From: Plasmodium coatneyi
Lineage: Eukaryota > Apicomplexa > Aconoidasida > Haemosporida > Plasmodiidae
DNA: 64,000 nt
Assembly (NCBI RefSeq): GCF_001680005.1
Contig: NC_033565.1
Span: 911,501 to 975,500, forward strand
Direction: 5' to 3'
The position numbers and the translations under genes are program-made. The notes beneath the pieces were generated by a model. The model worked only from the letters and a program-made list of their open reading frames with translations, was not told the origin of the DNA and did no database searches. Position 1 is the stretch's first letter. Every line of letters starts with the position of its first letter. Shown piece by piece: positions 35,171 through 47,700 of the stretch.

Positions 35171-36629
35171 ACTAAAATGGGAAGTCAGGAAAAGTCGGAA
35201 AAAAAAAATAAAAAATGAGTAGCAAAAAGCACGACGAAATGCTGAAGTGAGGAGGGTGGCGGTGGAAACGCTAAATGTAGAATTCGCAGGTAATCTCTCA
35301 ACTTGCATATAATGATTTGTACGGACAACTATTCGTAGTAGGGATGTACACCCTATTTGTCCTTCTTGCCATTCACTAACTGGTGATACACCCCCGTCTG
35401 CGAATGCACACATGTGGGGGCATTGCTGAGCAGAGCCGAGCGGACTGAACGGACCAATTTGAGCCAATCTCGTGGATACATGCCGTGCAAACATGTGTGC
35501 AGCGTTGCAGTGAGGAAAAGGAGGAACTAATTGCGGACAGACATATGTCTCTTTTATTTTTGTTCATTCTGATTAAGAAGTCGCTTCGCTTGATGCTTAA
35601 TCTTTCCTTCCGATGTTGTTGTCGCGGTTGTACTTGTGTGCACGTGGAGATGGACAGGGACACCAACACACACCTGGACAATCTGACAATAGCTCCAATG
35701 GATGAACGTAATACAAGGCGGGGGGGCCAACTCGGGGACCTTTCCTGCCTTGCTTCATTCGCAAATAGGCACCATCAAAGTAAGAGCGGGGAAATGGGAA
35801 TTCTGATTTTATAATGTGCGACAAGCTCTATTGTCACCATGAAATAGAAAAAAAAAAAAAATAATAATAAAAAATAAATAATATAGAAAGAGATAAATAA
35901 AGCAAAATCGGATTTAAAAACGAATTAGCTACTCACTTGTGAGAACCCTTCCAGGTCCTGAAATAGACCGAGGGACGCATCCCGATAAGTATTCACCGCG
36001 TATGCCTATTAATGTGCTCTGCCTAGGCCTATCAATTCCCCGGGATTTCCTTCCCTCCCCCGCCTTTTCCCCGTCATTGCTCCTTCGCCATTTGGCCTCT
36101 ACAATGTGGACATCATTTTTTTTTTTTTTTTTTTTTTTTTTCTCATCCCTCCGCGGTGTCCGCATTTTGCACTCCTTTCGTACACACACCTGCGGGCGCA
36201 GTTAATGACTTGCCGAATTGAATTGAGCTGATCTGGGTCGAGCGTGAATGTATCGGACGGAACTTTCCCAATTTAAATCTCGCATCGCATTTTTGAAGGG
36301 GGACGCGACGGCTTTCACCTTACCTGGGATGATTTTGCGCCTTGGGTAATTCTCCCTTCCGTTGTAGTCATGGTGTTCCCTCGATCCGGAGTGTAGGATT
36401 CATGCACGCGAAGGTGTGGATGTGCTTACCCGGTCTAGCAAACAGGTCACCCTTTCTTCTAAGTGCACAGCATTTTTTTTCACCCCGGAGAGGCAACGTT
36501 TCTGCCAATGGGGATTGACTCCTTCACCATAGATATTGCAAATCAGCTCTATTGTGTAGAGTAGGTGTGTGTCAAGTTGTAACCTCCCCATAACAAACCT
36601 CCTTCTCCACCCCGTTTATACTTTCCACC
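34048..36629. other. Divergent intergenic region
   Basis: This lies between the LOTUS gene (-) and the multi-pass membrane gene (+) and holds both promoters. It has long homopolymers (poly-A about 35068-35093 and 35132-35167, poly-T about 36117-36140). A protein-like 114-codon frame on the minus strand (34029-34373) overlaps the first exon of the LOTUS model in another frame and may be an upstream ORF or alternative exon. No other gene is supported. Confidence 0.55.
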
Positions 36630-39523
36630 ATGGAGGACGGACGAAATGTGGCAGTGCAGAGAACCAAGTCTATGTGCCGGACTCCCTTAGCGACGCGCAC
36701 GAAAAGCACCTACGAAAGCGTAATCCGGTGTGTGAAGGAAAACAAAAATGACCAAAAGAAAATCAGATATTCGCTCTTCCTAAAGGCGTACGAAAATGCA
36801 GAGCTCATTCAAATGGAAAAACAAGACAAGCAGGAAAAGTTAAAGTTAAAGTTGAACGAATGGAATATGTGGAACGCCTGTATCGATATGAAGGGTGAAA
36901 AGGAGAAGCAGAGATTGAAGCTTCTCAATATGCTAAAAAATTATCAAATAAAATACCAAGCGTATTCAAACTTGAAGGCGTTATGTGATTACAAAATATA
37001 TTTTGAGAAGCCATCAATGGAGAAGGTTATGAAAAACTCTGAAGCTCTTTTAGAGGATCCACAGAGGGACAACTTTTTCTACCATCTGATCAGCATGGGT
37101 GTGTCTTACAATGATATCATACTCATCTCTAGTGTCTTCCAAAATATTGAACACCTGAAGAATTGTAATTTGTATATGTTACCATGGATTTATAGAAAGC
37201 TCAATTCTTTTCATAACTTTGATATAACCACTTTTCTCATTCATTGTGTTTCGTATTCTTTGTCCACTTTCCCGTGTTCATTAGCTTTGTTTCTTCAATA
37301 TAGAACGTTGGCCATTGTTTTTCCTCTATTTTTTACGTATATGATTTTATCACTTCCTTTTTTGTTACAAGAAATAAACTGTGGTCGCTTATTCTTGGAT
37401 GGATGCATGTCTTTCTTTGTCTCCTTCGATTATTACCACCTTCCCATCGGAATTATTCTCCTCATTTCGTACCTCCTCTCCATTATCAACTGTGTTGACA
37501 TTATATGTTTGCAGGTTATTTATTTTTCCTTTTACCTTACCCCTAATAATCCCTGGGTTTACCGCAACGTCGACACAAAAATATGCTCCAAGTTCAACGG
37601 CAGCCGCAGCATTTGTGACTTCGCTCGTAACATCTGCTACTATAATGAGGCTACTTCTGTGTGTGAACTCAACCGGATTAAGTTGGTGCGTGTGTTGGGG
37701 GGTACCGCCGATGAGAAAAAGAGACAACTGCGATAGTCCATACAATGATTGAAACTGCTTTGAAGTGACTTCTTCACCCCGCATGAAACTTCCTCCCACC
37801 CTTCCCCTGCAGGGCACCAAAATTTATGACACGCTGCTGAGCAAGTACGCCGAACCGAAAAGCGAGAAGTTTGCATACACCACGGTGCTCCTCTCCTTCC
37901 TCCTCCTCATCCTTTACAACACCTTCTCCAAGTATAAGACTTCACACAAAGTCCTGAAGATCCACCTGTCCATCCTGATACTGGTGTTCGCCGCCTTCAT
38001 AATTACGATGCGTGATTTCACGCTGCTGGAGTTTCTCCTCGTCGACTTCACCTGGGACAAAGTCAGGGGGGTGCTGCTCAACCACGAGGTCTGGATTGCC
38101 TGCATGATGCACTGCACCATCAGCATGTCACTGCACTCCGGGATGTACTTCTACACCTCCAAGGGGCTCAGGTTGGTGTGCACAACGAATGGGGGAAAGA
38201 AGGGCACCAAAAATAATCCCCTTCAATCAGCTTCACCTCGTTTCTGATTATCCTCCTTTCCGTTTTCCCCCCCGCAGGCTCGGCATCAACGTCATCCGGT
38301 GCACCTACCTCGTCGTGCTGTGTTGCTTCCTCCTGGACATGCTCCTCTTCGTAACTTTCTCGAACATCATCGGCATGCATATAAAGGACATAGCGAAGAA
38401 CTACTCCTACCTAGTCAAGCTGGTGAAGAGGAACGTCTTCTACATTTTAGTGCCCGTGGGGAATAACTTCTATTCCAAGTTTTCCTTCTTCCTAGGGATC
38501 AATATATCGATAATCTTCCTAACCTTCATGTTACTGGCCGCATCGAAGAGGATAGAAATTTTGTTTCTCTCATTTGACGACATCTATTTTTTCAAGCCAA
38601 AGAACACATGGTTCGACGTGAGGTGGATCTTCCTCTTTCTACTTTACTATTTGTACAGCTCCCTTGACATAACCTTCCTGGACCTCTTCTTCACAGAGAT
38701 GTCTCAAATTATTACCCTCCTCATTCTATTCTACATTAACTTTAACTTCTTCTGGGTACGTGGATTTAAAAAGACGATGGAAAAGTTCGGCAAGTATCCC
38801 CTCATCTGCCAAATTGTTCTGACTGCATTAAATCAGTTTTTTTTTTTCTACTTTGAAATTATTTTTCGTCTTCCCAACCGGGTTACGCTCTACCTGGTGC
38901 GACAAGTTGTGAACATTTGTATAATTCCCCTCGTGTCGGTGCTGCTATCAAGGTGCATTTCGTTCGGGGGGCCTATGGAACCGCGGGATGGAGGCGTAAG
39001 GCAAATTTTGGTAAGTCACCCACTGCGCGAACTGGTGCGTTAGTTCTGCATGTTAATTGATTCTACACCCTTGTCCATTCCACCCTGCTCCCTCCCCCAG
39101 ACGGACACCTACGAGCTCGCCACCGAGTGCACCAACAAGTCCAAGAACATCCAACTCGAGTTCAGCCAGACGTCCAAAAGCGCCAAGTGGTTCAACCTTT
39201 ATATTATACTTTTCTGCAAATATCTGGGGATAGACCTCGTGTTCATGTGCTTTGTCCATGTGGGAAGCAGCATTTTTTCCATAAAAGGAAATTTTTTTAA
39301 AAAGAAAAATGTCCACCTGCAGACGGATCCCTACCTCCTGTTCTTTCTCCTCTTCCTCTGCTACGTCTACATTGTCTACATCAATGTCCCCCTGCTGCAG
39401 ATGATTAAGAGGCGCAAATTTTTTCGAGTCAACAACTTTAACGTTCTTGACTACCCCATATGCTCCGAGGAGCCCAAGCGGCCGAGACGGAATCTCCTCT
39501 TTGAGGAGTTCAAACGTGAGTGA
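36630..39523 (+). CDS. Conserved multi-pass membrane protein, four exons, function unknown
   Basis: I do not recognise the family. Exons are 36630-37685, 37813-38171, 38278-39010 and 39101-39523. Donors are GTGCGT, GTTGGT and GTAAGT, acceptors are CTGCAG, CGCAG and CCCAG, phases are 0, 2 and 0, and the product is 856 residues. The first 190 residues are soluble, highly charged and probably helical (QMEKQDKQEKLKLKLNEW region). They are followed by two long hydrophobic blocks. A short loop carries four closely spaced Cys (CSKFNGSRSICDFARNICYY) and is a good candidate for a lumenal or extracellular disulphide loop. Many further membrane segments follow in exons 2-4, perhaps ten or more in total. 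The C-terminus is short, basic and cytosolic-looking (PKRPRRNLLFEEFKRE). It is divergent from the LOTUS gene and convergent with the coiled-coil gene. Confidence 0.82.
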
Positions 39524-39588
39524 GGTGCAATCAGGTATGGACGCATCCCCAGCCCTGAGATTACCCCTTTTTAATTTAATTTAATTTA

Positions 39589-39619
<31 letters not shown>

Positions 39620-39765
39620 TGTTCACACAAACGTAACGAACGGGGCACAAAAATTAAAGACGCAACGTTGGGTGTAACGCAGATGGAGAGATGGATGCAC
39701 GCAACGGGGGGGGAGCAATAACCTGGTGGTGGTAACTTTCCCCACACACCCCTGCGGGAACGCTC

Positions 39766-42236
39766 CTACAAAATGGCAAACTTGTCCATTATCTTTCGAA
39801 GTAGGGGCTTGCCGGGGTCTACCCCCTGGGTGGGAGAGTTACCCCCAAAATGCGCAGACGTGCCGAGGGTAGTTGTTCCCCCCGTAACTCCAACCGGAAC
39901 GACATCCTCCCGCGGAATATTGACCAGCTCGTTTCGGAAAAAAGGGTTCATTTGGTGGAAAACTTCCTCCTTTTTATTCTTCATCCCATCGACGTCGTAA
40001 AAGTTGTTGCCATTCCTTATTACGTAAGTGTTCTTGTCCACATACCTGGTGTTCTTCCTTTCAGGGCTTTCCCCCGCATGTTGGGCATTTCTTCCATCCC
40101 TGCTACTTGGAGTGGGGAACTCCCCTTTGTGGGTTAACACTTGGGGCACACTACCTCTTCCCTGCTGCACTTGGTCAAAATTGCGTGGCCTATTAATATT
40201 GTTTGGATCCATATAGGTTGGCTTGTCCCTCCCATAGTAGGCGCCACTCTGCATCGTAGCACCCCCACTACTGATGACGCTCTTCGCTGCATTATTATTC
40301 ATTATTATCACATTGACTGAACTCAAATCCTTTTGGAGCGACGAGACGTATTTGTGTGCGTCTTCGTTTTTTAAAATTGCCGTGTAGTTACTATTGAGGT
40401 AGACATTTTTGTTGTTCCTTTGCTTAGTGTCCACAGTATTCATTGTGTAGTTAATGTATTCCATTGGGGGGGAGTATTCATACGTCGCTCCCTGTGGTTC
40501 GTGGCTTCCTATCCGCGCCTCCTCCATTTGTCCATCCTGATAAAAGGCAGAACCGCCATTGGGGACATTCCTGGTGGGCGTCACCACTTGGCACCTATCT
40601 GAAGGGGGGACATGTGGTACTGACCTCCATTCCTGGGGGGTTGGCCCAGCGAAGTTGCCACGGAAGGCACCATCCAAGTTTCCACTGGAGTTACCCCCGA
40701 CATATGCCTCCAGACGACCATCCTGCAACCTAGTCGCTTTGCCCCCCGCGTGTGCATTCCCCTCGTAGTTCCCTTCGTACGACTCCCCCATAAGCATAGC
40801 TCCATCATCTGCCACCCTATTGTCACTCGTGTTGGTGAGACTCTCCTGGGAAGTCTCCCCCGAGCTGTTAACAAAGGCGGTGTACCGACCCGTGTAATCT
40901 TCTTCACTCCTAGATAATTCATTATTATCTCCTCCAGTAGAGTAGGTCAAATTATCCTTTTCATTTTCCCTCTTGTGAAGCTCCTCTTCTAGCACTTGAT
41001 TAATCTCCAATCGTATTCTAGCAAAATCTCTCAGCGAATTTGGACACAGGGAATTTTTGAGAATATCATTTCTTAACTTTGCTGCCAAGTCACAGTCGAA
41101 CCCACACTCTCCTAAGTCTTTCTTGTCAACATTTTCTTTGGCCATGAAACAGTTGTATGCTCTCTCTAGTTTTATCATTTTAGACAGGATATCTAGTCTT
41201 TCCCTTTTCACTTTGTTGATTCCTCTGGTGCGTACTCCCTTATATCCTTCGATGATGGATTCCATTATTTCTTTGTCCACTGCTTTGGCCAACATGCTTC
41301 TCAGTTCTTCCTATGTAGGGGGAAACGGTTAATAGGTATGAAATGGCGCACATGCAAAAATACACACGTCCATATTTGTGCGTGTGTTCTTTTGGCTTAC
41401 CTTAATTTTTTGCGCGAATATTTCGTCGTCCCGATCGAGCTCCTTCAGCTGGTTCAGGTAGGCTACGGGGGTGATCAGAAGTGGGCACAGTGGGCAGGTT
41501 TAGGGTTCAGGAGCAGACGTGGGCATAAATGTGCCACTCCCGGGGGGACATGCACTCGCGCAACTGAGGTAATCACCTTGCTGCTGCTCTATGTACGGCT
41601 TCAACTTGACGAAAAATTCGTCCACGAAGGAAATTGTTTTCTTAAAGCTCTGGTTCCACAGGGTTTGTGGCTTGAAGGTGCACTCTTTCTCCTCCTCTTC
41701 CTGCTTTCTGAGGTGAAGACAAAGGGGAAACACAATGGGATAGCCTCCAAAGCGTAGCAATGAAGTGCAACAGAGATGAGAAGCAAGGAGGGGGAATGGA
41801 CCATTTCAAACAAAGGACGTAACTACATATATGATTATCCTCTGATGGATGCGCCAACTAGGGGGTTTTCCCCTTCCTGTGCTGTCGTGTCTTTTTTTTT
41901 TTTGTGCCCCCTTGGCAGGGTCTCGCTTACTGCTTCTCCAGAGAGGCCTTCAGCTGTTTGTTCATTTCTTCCTTAATTGCCTTTTGCTGTATAAGCTGCG
42001 TGGATGACGGAGGAATAGTCATGGGTGGAGCATCCAAGGGTGAATCAAGCACTTCCCATATTAACGTTCCCAGCAGCACCCATTATTACAGCGAGGAAAG
42101 AGGTAGGGGAACATATTGAAAGGTGTACAACCTATTGGGTGATAACAACTAATGCACAATTGAACCCGCTTTGGTAATTTTTTCTGAACTTACGTTTCTC
42201 CATTTTTTTCCCCAGAGGATGTCTTGCTTCTTTTTC
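39766..42236 (-). CDS. Coiled-coil protein, at least five exons, 5' end not resolved
   Basis: I do not recognise the family. Minus-strand exons that join in phase are 42194-42236, 41931-41995, 41577-41707, 41401-41462 and 39766-41310, giving at least 614 residues. One or more 5' exons are missing: the first listed exon needs a preceding phase-2 exon, perhaps near 42360-42420 where ELPKVIIKEMYERR can be read. The N-terminal half is charged and helical (KKKQDILWGKKWRN, EEMNKQLKASLEKQKQ, then CTFKPQTLWNQSFKK). It continues with a conserved-looking block of AKAVDKEIMESIIEGYKG type. The last 380 residues are Asn/Gly/Ser-rich and probably disordered, with QM and NNN runs. The tightly packed 43-131 bp exons are typical of 5' ends of Plasmodium genes. 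No catalytic motif is seen; a structural or cytoskeletal role is possible but unproven. Confidence 0.75.
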
Positions 42237-43986
42237 CTTTTAAAGGGGAGAAACAAGGGGGTGAAACAAATTTGAAGCGGCCACAACGAGTTATTTTAAA
42301 ATGAGAAGGGAGGTATAATTGAAAGATGTTGTCTACGCCGCTGATTTGCAGCGAATTCACCGCAGCGCCTTTCGTACATCTCTTTGATTATTACTTTAGG
42401 GAGTTCATTTTGATGTGCCGTGGGAGGGTATTTCGAGGGGGTATCCTTTCTGCGACCTTTTTCACTTCTATTTTCTAATTCTTGCTGTGGCTCCGTTTAT
42501 GATGAGCGAAGCGGCAGGTAGGAATCTGACGAAGAAGGCGCTTGAGGCTGCCTATCTTTCTGTCTTTTTTAACTTTTTTTGGGGGGATTTCTTCCTGCCT
42601 TTTTTTAATTTGGAGCGAGAATGCTACGCATACGGTCGGGGGAACTCCGCTGGGAGTTCAAAATGGGCAGCGATTCTAGGCGAAACAGGGAATTACGCAC
42701 AATGCATGTGGGCAAATGGGGCGACGCAATGTGCATGCAATCACACAGACGGGGGAAGGGCTTCCTACGCTGCGGATTCGCACAAACAAGTGTGGGTAGG
42801 GGTAGGCGCACTTAAGTATCGCAAAACAATTTGAAAAACAAAGACGCGCAAAGGGGGTTTCGCTTTGTCCGTTTCTACTAAGAACGTGCACCTCCCTTTT
42901 CTACGCGTGAGATTTACAAACAAATGCCCCTCACGTTGCGCGCACTGGACAACGTAGGTCGAAGTAGTTTTTTCATGTACGGTGTGCACGTTTCTACATG
43001 CTGGAGGGCTTCTTCCTTTTTATTTTGCCAACATTTTTTCTTATTTTTTAGCAGAAATGTTAGTTCTGCGTTTTTATTCGGCGTGAAAGGGGCAGCAAAA
43101 TGGACGGCAAATTTAGACGGATGAATTTAGATGAACAAATTTAGACAACAAATTTAGAACAAATGAGGGCAAAATTTTGGACGGAATTTTTTTGTTACGT
43201 CCCCTTTGAAAAAGAGAAAAGGTGAAGCCACGTGGCACAGCACGGCACGTGACGTGGGTGATCGCAGGGGCTTTGTTGGTGACTCGCCTCCGCAATTTTA
43301 CCCGCTGGTCATTTGGCCTCTTCGCCGATTATTACTCCTTTCTGTCCCCCCTCAGACATTGCAAAAAAAATAAAACAAAAATAAAGCAAAAAAAATAAAA
43401 CAGAAACAAAGCAAAGTAAAAATTAAAAACTCCTTCCGCGGTACAACGTACGAGCTTCTGCCATCAAACGGGTATACCTACATGTAGACATGAACATGCT
43501 TATGTAGACAGGGAAACAAATTTCCACGTTAATCCTTGTGTGCATAATTATGCACAGTTAGGGTGAATAATTTCAAAATGAAAAGTTCCCAAAGTGGTGT
43601 GTTTTTATCACCTTGCTGTGGCTTTAACTTTTCTAATATTAATGGCTGTACAAGTTTTTTTTTTTTTTTTTTTTTTTGTTCAGAATGGCAAGGTAAAAGT
43701 GTGCACATATTTTTTTTGTCCAAGTTGCACACACCGTGATTTCTGCACTGTTTCAACCTTTGTTCTGACTCAGTTTAGCTACCCTTTAACTTCCCACTGC
43801 ACAGTTTCTACATTTTTGCGATAGTAACAGGGAAGGAAGACTGCCAAATTGATGCATAATGCTTATGCAGCATGGATGTGTGAATGTGTGCGTTCCAAAA
43901 TGTTCGTACTTTTGTTCTTCCTTCTTTCGTATTTCACCTTCGAGCTAAAATGCAACACTGCCAAATTCGTTTTTGCCTGAACAGGT

Positions 43987-44023
<37 letters not shown>

Positions 44024-44758
44024 CCCACTTCCTACAGCTGCAATGTTTGTAAAAATGGCTGACCTGCTTAAGAAGCCTACACACTTTAGTGTGTGCAGGG
44101 GTTTGTCTTCCCCCCCTGTGGCAGGATGCGGCTGGGAAGACAACACCACATTGGTAATCCTGCTTACACTCTTCTGTATCAGGCTTTATCATGTTGTTTT
44201 GTTTTGCTAAGTGGGGCGACCCCCCTTCACTATTGCTACTATGAGCATGAAAAAAAAAGGTGCGTCAAAATGGTAACATCCAAATGTGCACGAGTAGGGG
44301 GTTATGAGGGAAAAAAAAAAAAAGAGTTGCATAAGTAACCATGCTGTTACAAGTTCTGCGCATACCCATCACACTTTTCATATTTTTTCTCTTAATGGTG
44401 AACTTCCTTTCATAAAATTAGCGCTATGTATCACCACTCTGTACACAGTTATAGGCACTTTTTTGGTTAGGGACAAATTACCTTGGTTTTAAAGGGGGTT
44501 TTTATATCCGTCTACCACGCTTATGCGGGGAGGTAAATTTTCATTTTTACTACACATGTACATGGATGTGTTTGTGTAGATGAAACTTAAAAAAAAAAAG
44601 CATTCGCGCGGTGGCAGCGCGGTGAGGCGGCCAAACGGGGCAAAGCCGCAGAAGGATCAACCTACCTTAAAAATGACAAAAAAAGAGGAGCACACGCCCG
44701 TGGAACGTACAAAAGGGAGTAAGCAATTGCAGCAGTAAGGCGAGCTGCTTCTCCGCTG
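42237..44758. other. Intergenic region, with possible 5' exon of the coiled-coil gene
   Basis: A minus-strand coding-like stretch at about 42360-42420 (ELPKVIIKEMYERR) may be an upstream exon of the preceding gene, but no junction fits in phase. The rest has poly-T runs (about 43656-43678, 43990-44019) and holds the coiled-coil gene promoter and the Vps34 3' flank. A short A-rich repeat of AATTTAGA type lies at about 43107-43165. No further gene is supported. Confidence 0.5.
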
Positions 44759-47700
44759 TCACTTCCAGTTGAGGGCCCACTCGTGTAGCTTGTCCACCAC
44801 GACGGGGAAAAGCGTCTTAACGGAGGTGTTGATGACACTTAGGAAGTAGACCTCCGCGGCCTCGTCGTTTAAATCCAGTCTGAACTTTTCCTGAACCTTG
44901 AGCACGCACAACTCGGGGCTCATTTTCATGTCCTTCAATCCGGATTCGCACATGCAGTCTAGCAGGCTAATGATTAACTTGGAGTGGTAGCGCAGGTACT
45001 TATATGCCAGACAGCACTTTTTCAAAAACTGTTCATAACCGACACTATGTGCTCCACCCATGGCCTCGATCATTTCTTTGCACAATTTCATGGGTGGAGA
45101 AAACGGCTTGGGGTCTTCCCCGAATATGTACCCAAAGTCAATGTGGAAGAAGCATCCATCTCGTGAAACCATGAGGTTGTCTAAATGTCGATCTCCTATT
45201 CCAAGTAAGTAAGTGATAACACTATATCCTGCACAACTGGAGATGAAGTTTTCCAAAATGGTGGCATCAAATCCGAGGGGAGACTTCGGATCGGTGGCAT
45301 TCTCCATAAAGTATTGTCTAATTTCTCCTTTATAATTCTTTTTAATAGAAGATATAGATTCTGCGTAGTTAACAAACTCGATAAAACCATCATCTGTGGA
45401 GAGGGCAAGAACTTTGTAAAGAGTTAACTTCAAATCCAGTCCATATCGTTTCCATATGTTGTCAATGATGCATATTATCTGTATGACCAGATGGTCTTGT
45501 CTCAAGTCATCTCCCGCTTTGTAAATGTATTTTTTAATGGAGAGTTCGTAAATTTCGTTGTATTTCTTTACGCGCTGTTTACTGTGTGAGGTACTTTCCG
45601 TCTTGTGGTGGATCACCACTCCTGCGTTGGGGGGTCCCGAAATTGGGGACTCTGCCCTTGGAGACTCTTCACCATTACGGGGGACCCATTTTTGGAACCC
45701 CACTTTCTCCACCTTCCTGCCATTATAAAAAATGTTCTTGCCTTTCCACTTCACTTTTCTGTAATGACGCTCAAAATCAGACGCACAGTCAAAGGAGCTA
45801 TACAGAGATTTTAAAAACTTAGAATTGAACGAATAATACATGGAATAGTTTTTTTTTTTCTTGACATTTTTTTTCAAATATTTTTGCTCATTTATTATCA
45901 AATTGTGGAAATGCTCATGTGCCAATTTTATTTTTTTTCTGACCAGGCAAGCTATTACAATTGGGTAGAGAGAGGATCGCAAAACGTATGACTGTTCAGG
46001 TAGGAAGCTCAAGAATTCTATGTCTGGATCGATGGGTAAAATTAGCGGAGCTCTGATTCTCTTTATCTTCTGCTTCCTGACGAGACTTATGGAATCATCC
46101 AGAATGTCGATATTATTGTCCTCGTCGCTGTACGTTGCGCTCAGGAAGAAGTCAAAGTTGTCATTTAGCTGCAGGAGGTTGGAGAAGAAGGAGGTATCTT
46201 TGTTTCTCTCGATAGGGGCCCCTTTGGAGTCGTCTATGTAGTTGACTGTTTTTCTGTCCTCTGTGCTGACATCCGAGGTTGATCTGTGCGCGGGGGGAAG
46301 TGCCTCTTCCGTGGTTTGTGCACCCCCGGGATCGTACTGGAAGCAGTATGCGTCTGCCTCCGGGTCGGCATGGATGCTGAGCTCGCCGTTTAGGTAGTAC
46401 ACGGAGTTGCACACATCGCTCTGGTGGTGCACTGAATCGGAGTCGGCATCAGCGGCGGCGTCATTTTTCGCGTCTTCCTCGTTCACATGTTGCGTCGCAA
46501 CGTGGTCTTCTTCTGTTTCTCTTTCTGTTACCGATTCTTTCACTTGTACTCCTTCCGTGGCTGCCCCCTGGGGTACACCCCGGGGAGAGATAAAGTCATA
46601 CACCTCATTGTCCGACACGAAGATGTTATTCTTTATGAAGTCTTTAATCACAACGCAGCCGTAGTTTTGTCGGTAGCAAAAGAGGAACTGCCTGAGCTTC
46701 TTCGTTTTGTTATAGATCCGGTCGGATTTGCTCTTTGCAATTTTCGTGAGGTACAGCAATTGGTTCCTAAATCGGTTTTGGTTTTTCAGAATAGACAGAA
46801 TCTTTCTCTTCTTCCTCAAGTTAGACGTCATTAACTTGGTAATGAACAGCTTATGAATGTGTATGTAGAGGTTTCCTTTGCACTTGTCCTTGGTCTCGCT
46901 TAACAAAAACCAGTGGAGAAAAATGGACAGCTTCTTCGACGTAATGCACTTGTTAATTAAGGTGTCAATAAACAGATCATCAATTGGCTGGTGGTTAAAA
47001 ACTCGAAGACTCTGTACCAGCTGGAACAGGTACAATTTCAGTTGATCCTTTTTCGCCTGTGCAATTATCTGCATCACGTATTTCTTAATTACTGTGCGCT
47101 GTAGGTGGGTGTTCAACAACTCAAGGCAGTTTTCCAAAGATGGCTTGGACCAATAGTTTAGTAACTCCGTGGCTTCATCCTTCTCTTGCTGATTGTCCCA
47201 ATTGACGCTCTTGACAAACTTCCCCAAAGCTTCTTCCCTGTTAACTAGCTGCAGGCGGAACTTCCACAGGCACCTTTTCTCCGCCTCATTTAGCTTAATC
47301 ACTGGTATGTTCAAAATGGTGTTTATCGTTTTTATTTCTTCCATCGCTGGAGCTGCGTCGGCTGTACCATGCCATGCGCCCTCCCCTTTCTGGGGGGAAA
47401 AGTCAAACGGGTAATCATCGTATCTGCTTCTGTTCGCCAGGTGGATGTTCTTGCTGATGCGACTTGCATACCTATTCATATGCTCGAATATGTCGTTTCG
47501 CTTTTTTTCCTTCCCCGTGGGTTTCTCCTCGACTGATCCCACATCCAAGATTTCGTTCTCTTGTAGTGTCACCTTTTCCCCCCTGAGAGGCCTCTTCACT
47601 CTTTTCAGGAAGTCCCGCACGACTGAACTGGTTCCCTCCCCCGGCGCGCCATCCACCTCCCCTACATAGTCGAAAGAGTTGAAAAACCAGCTACTTCCAT

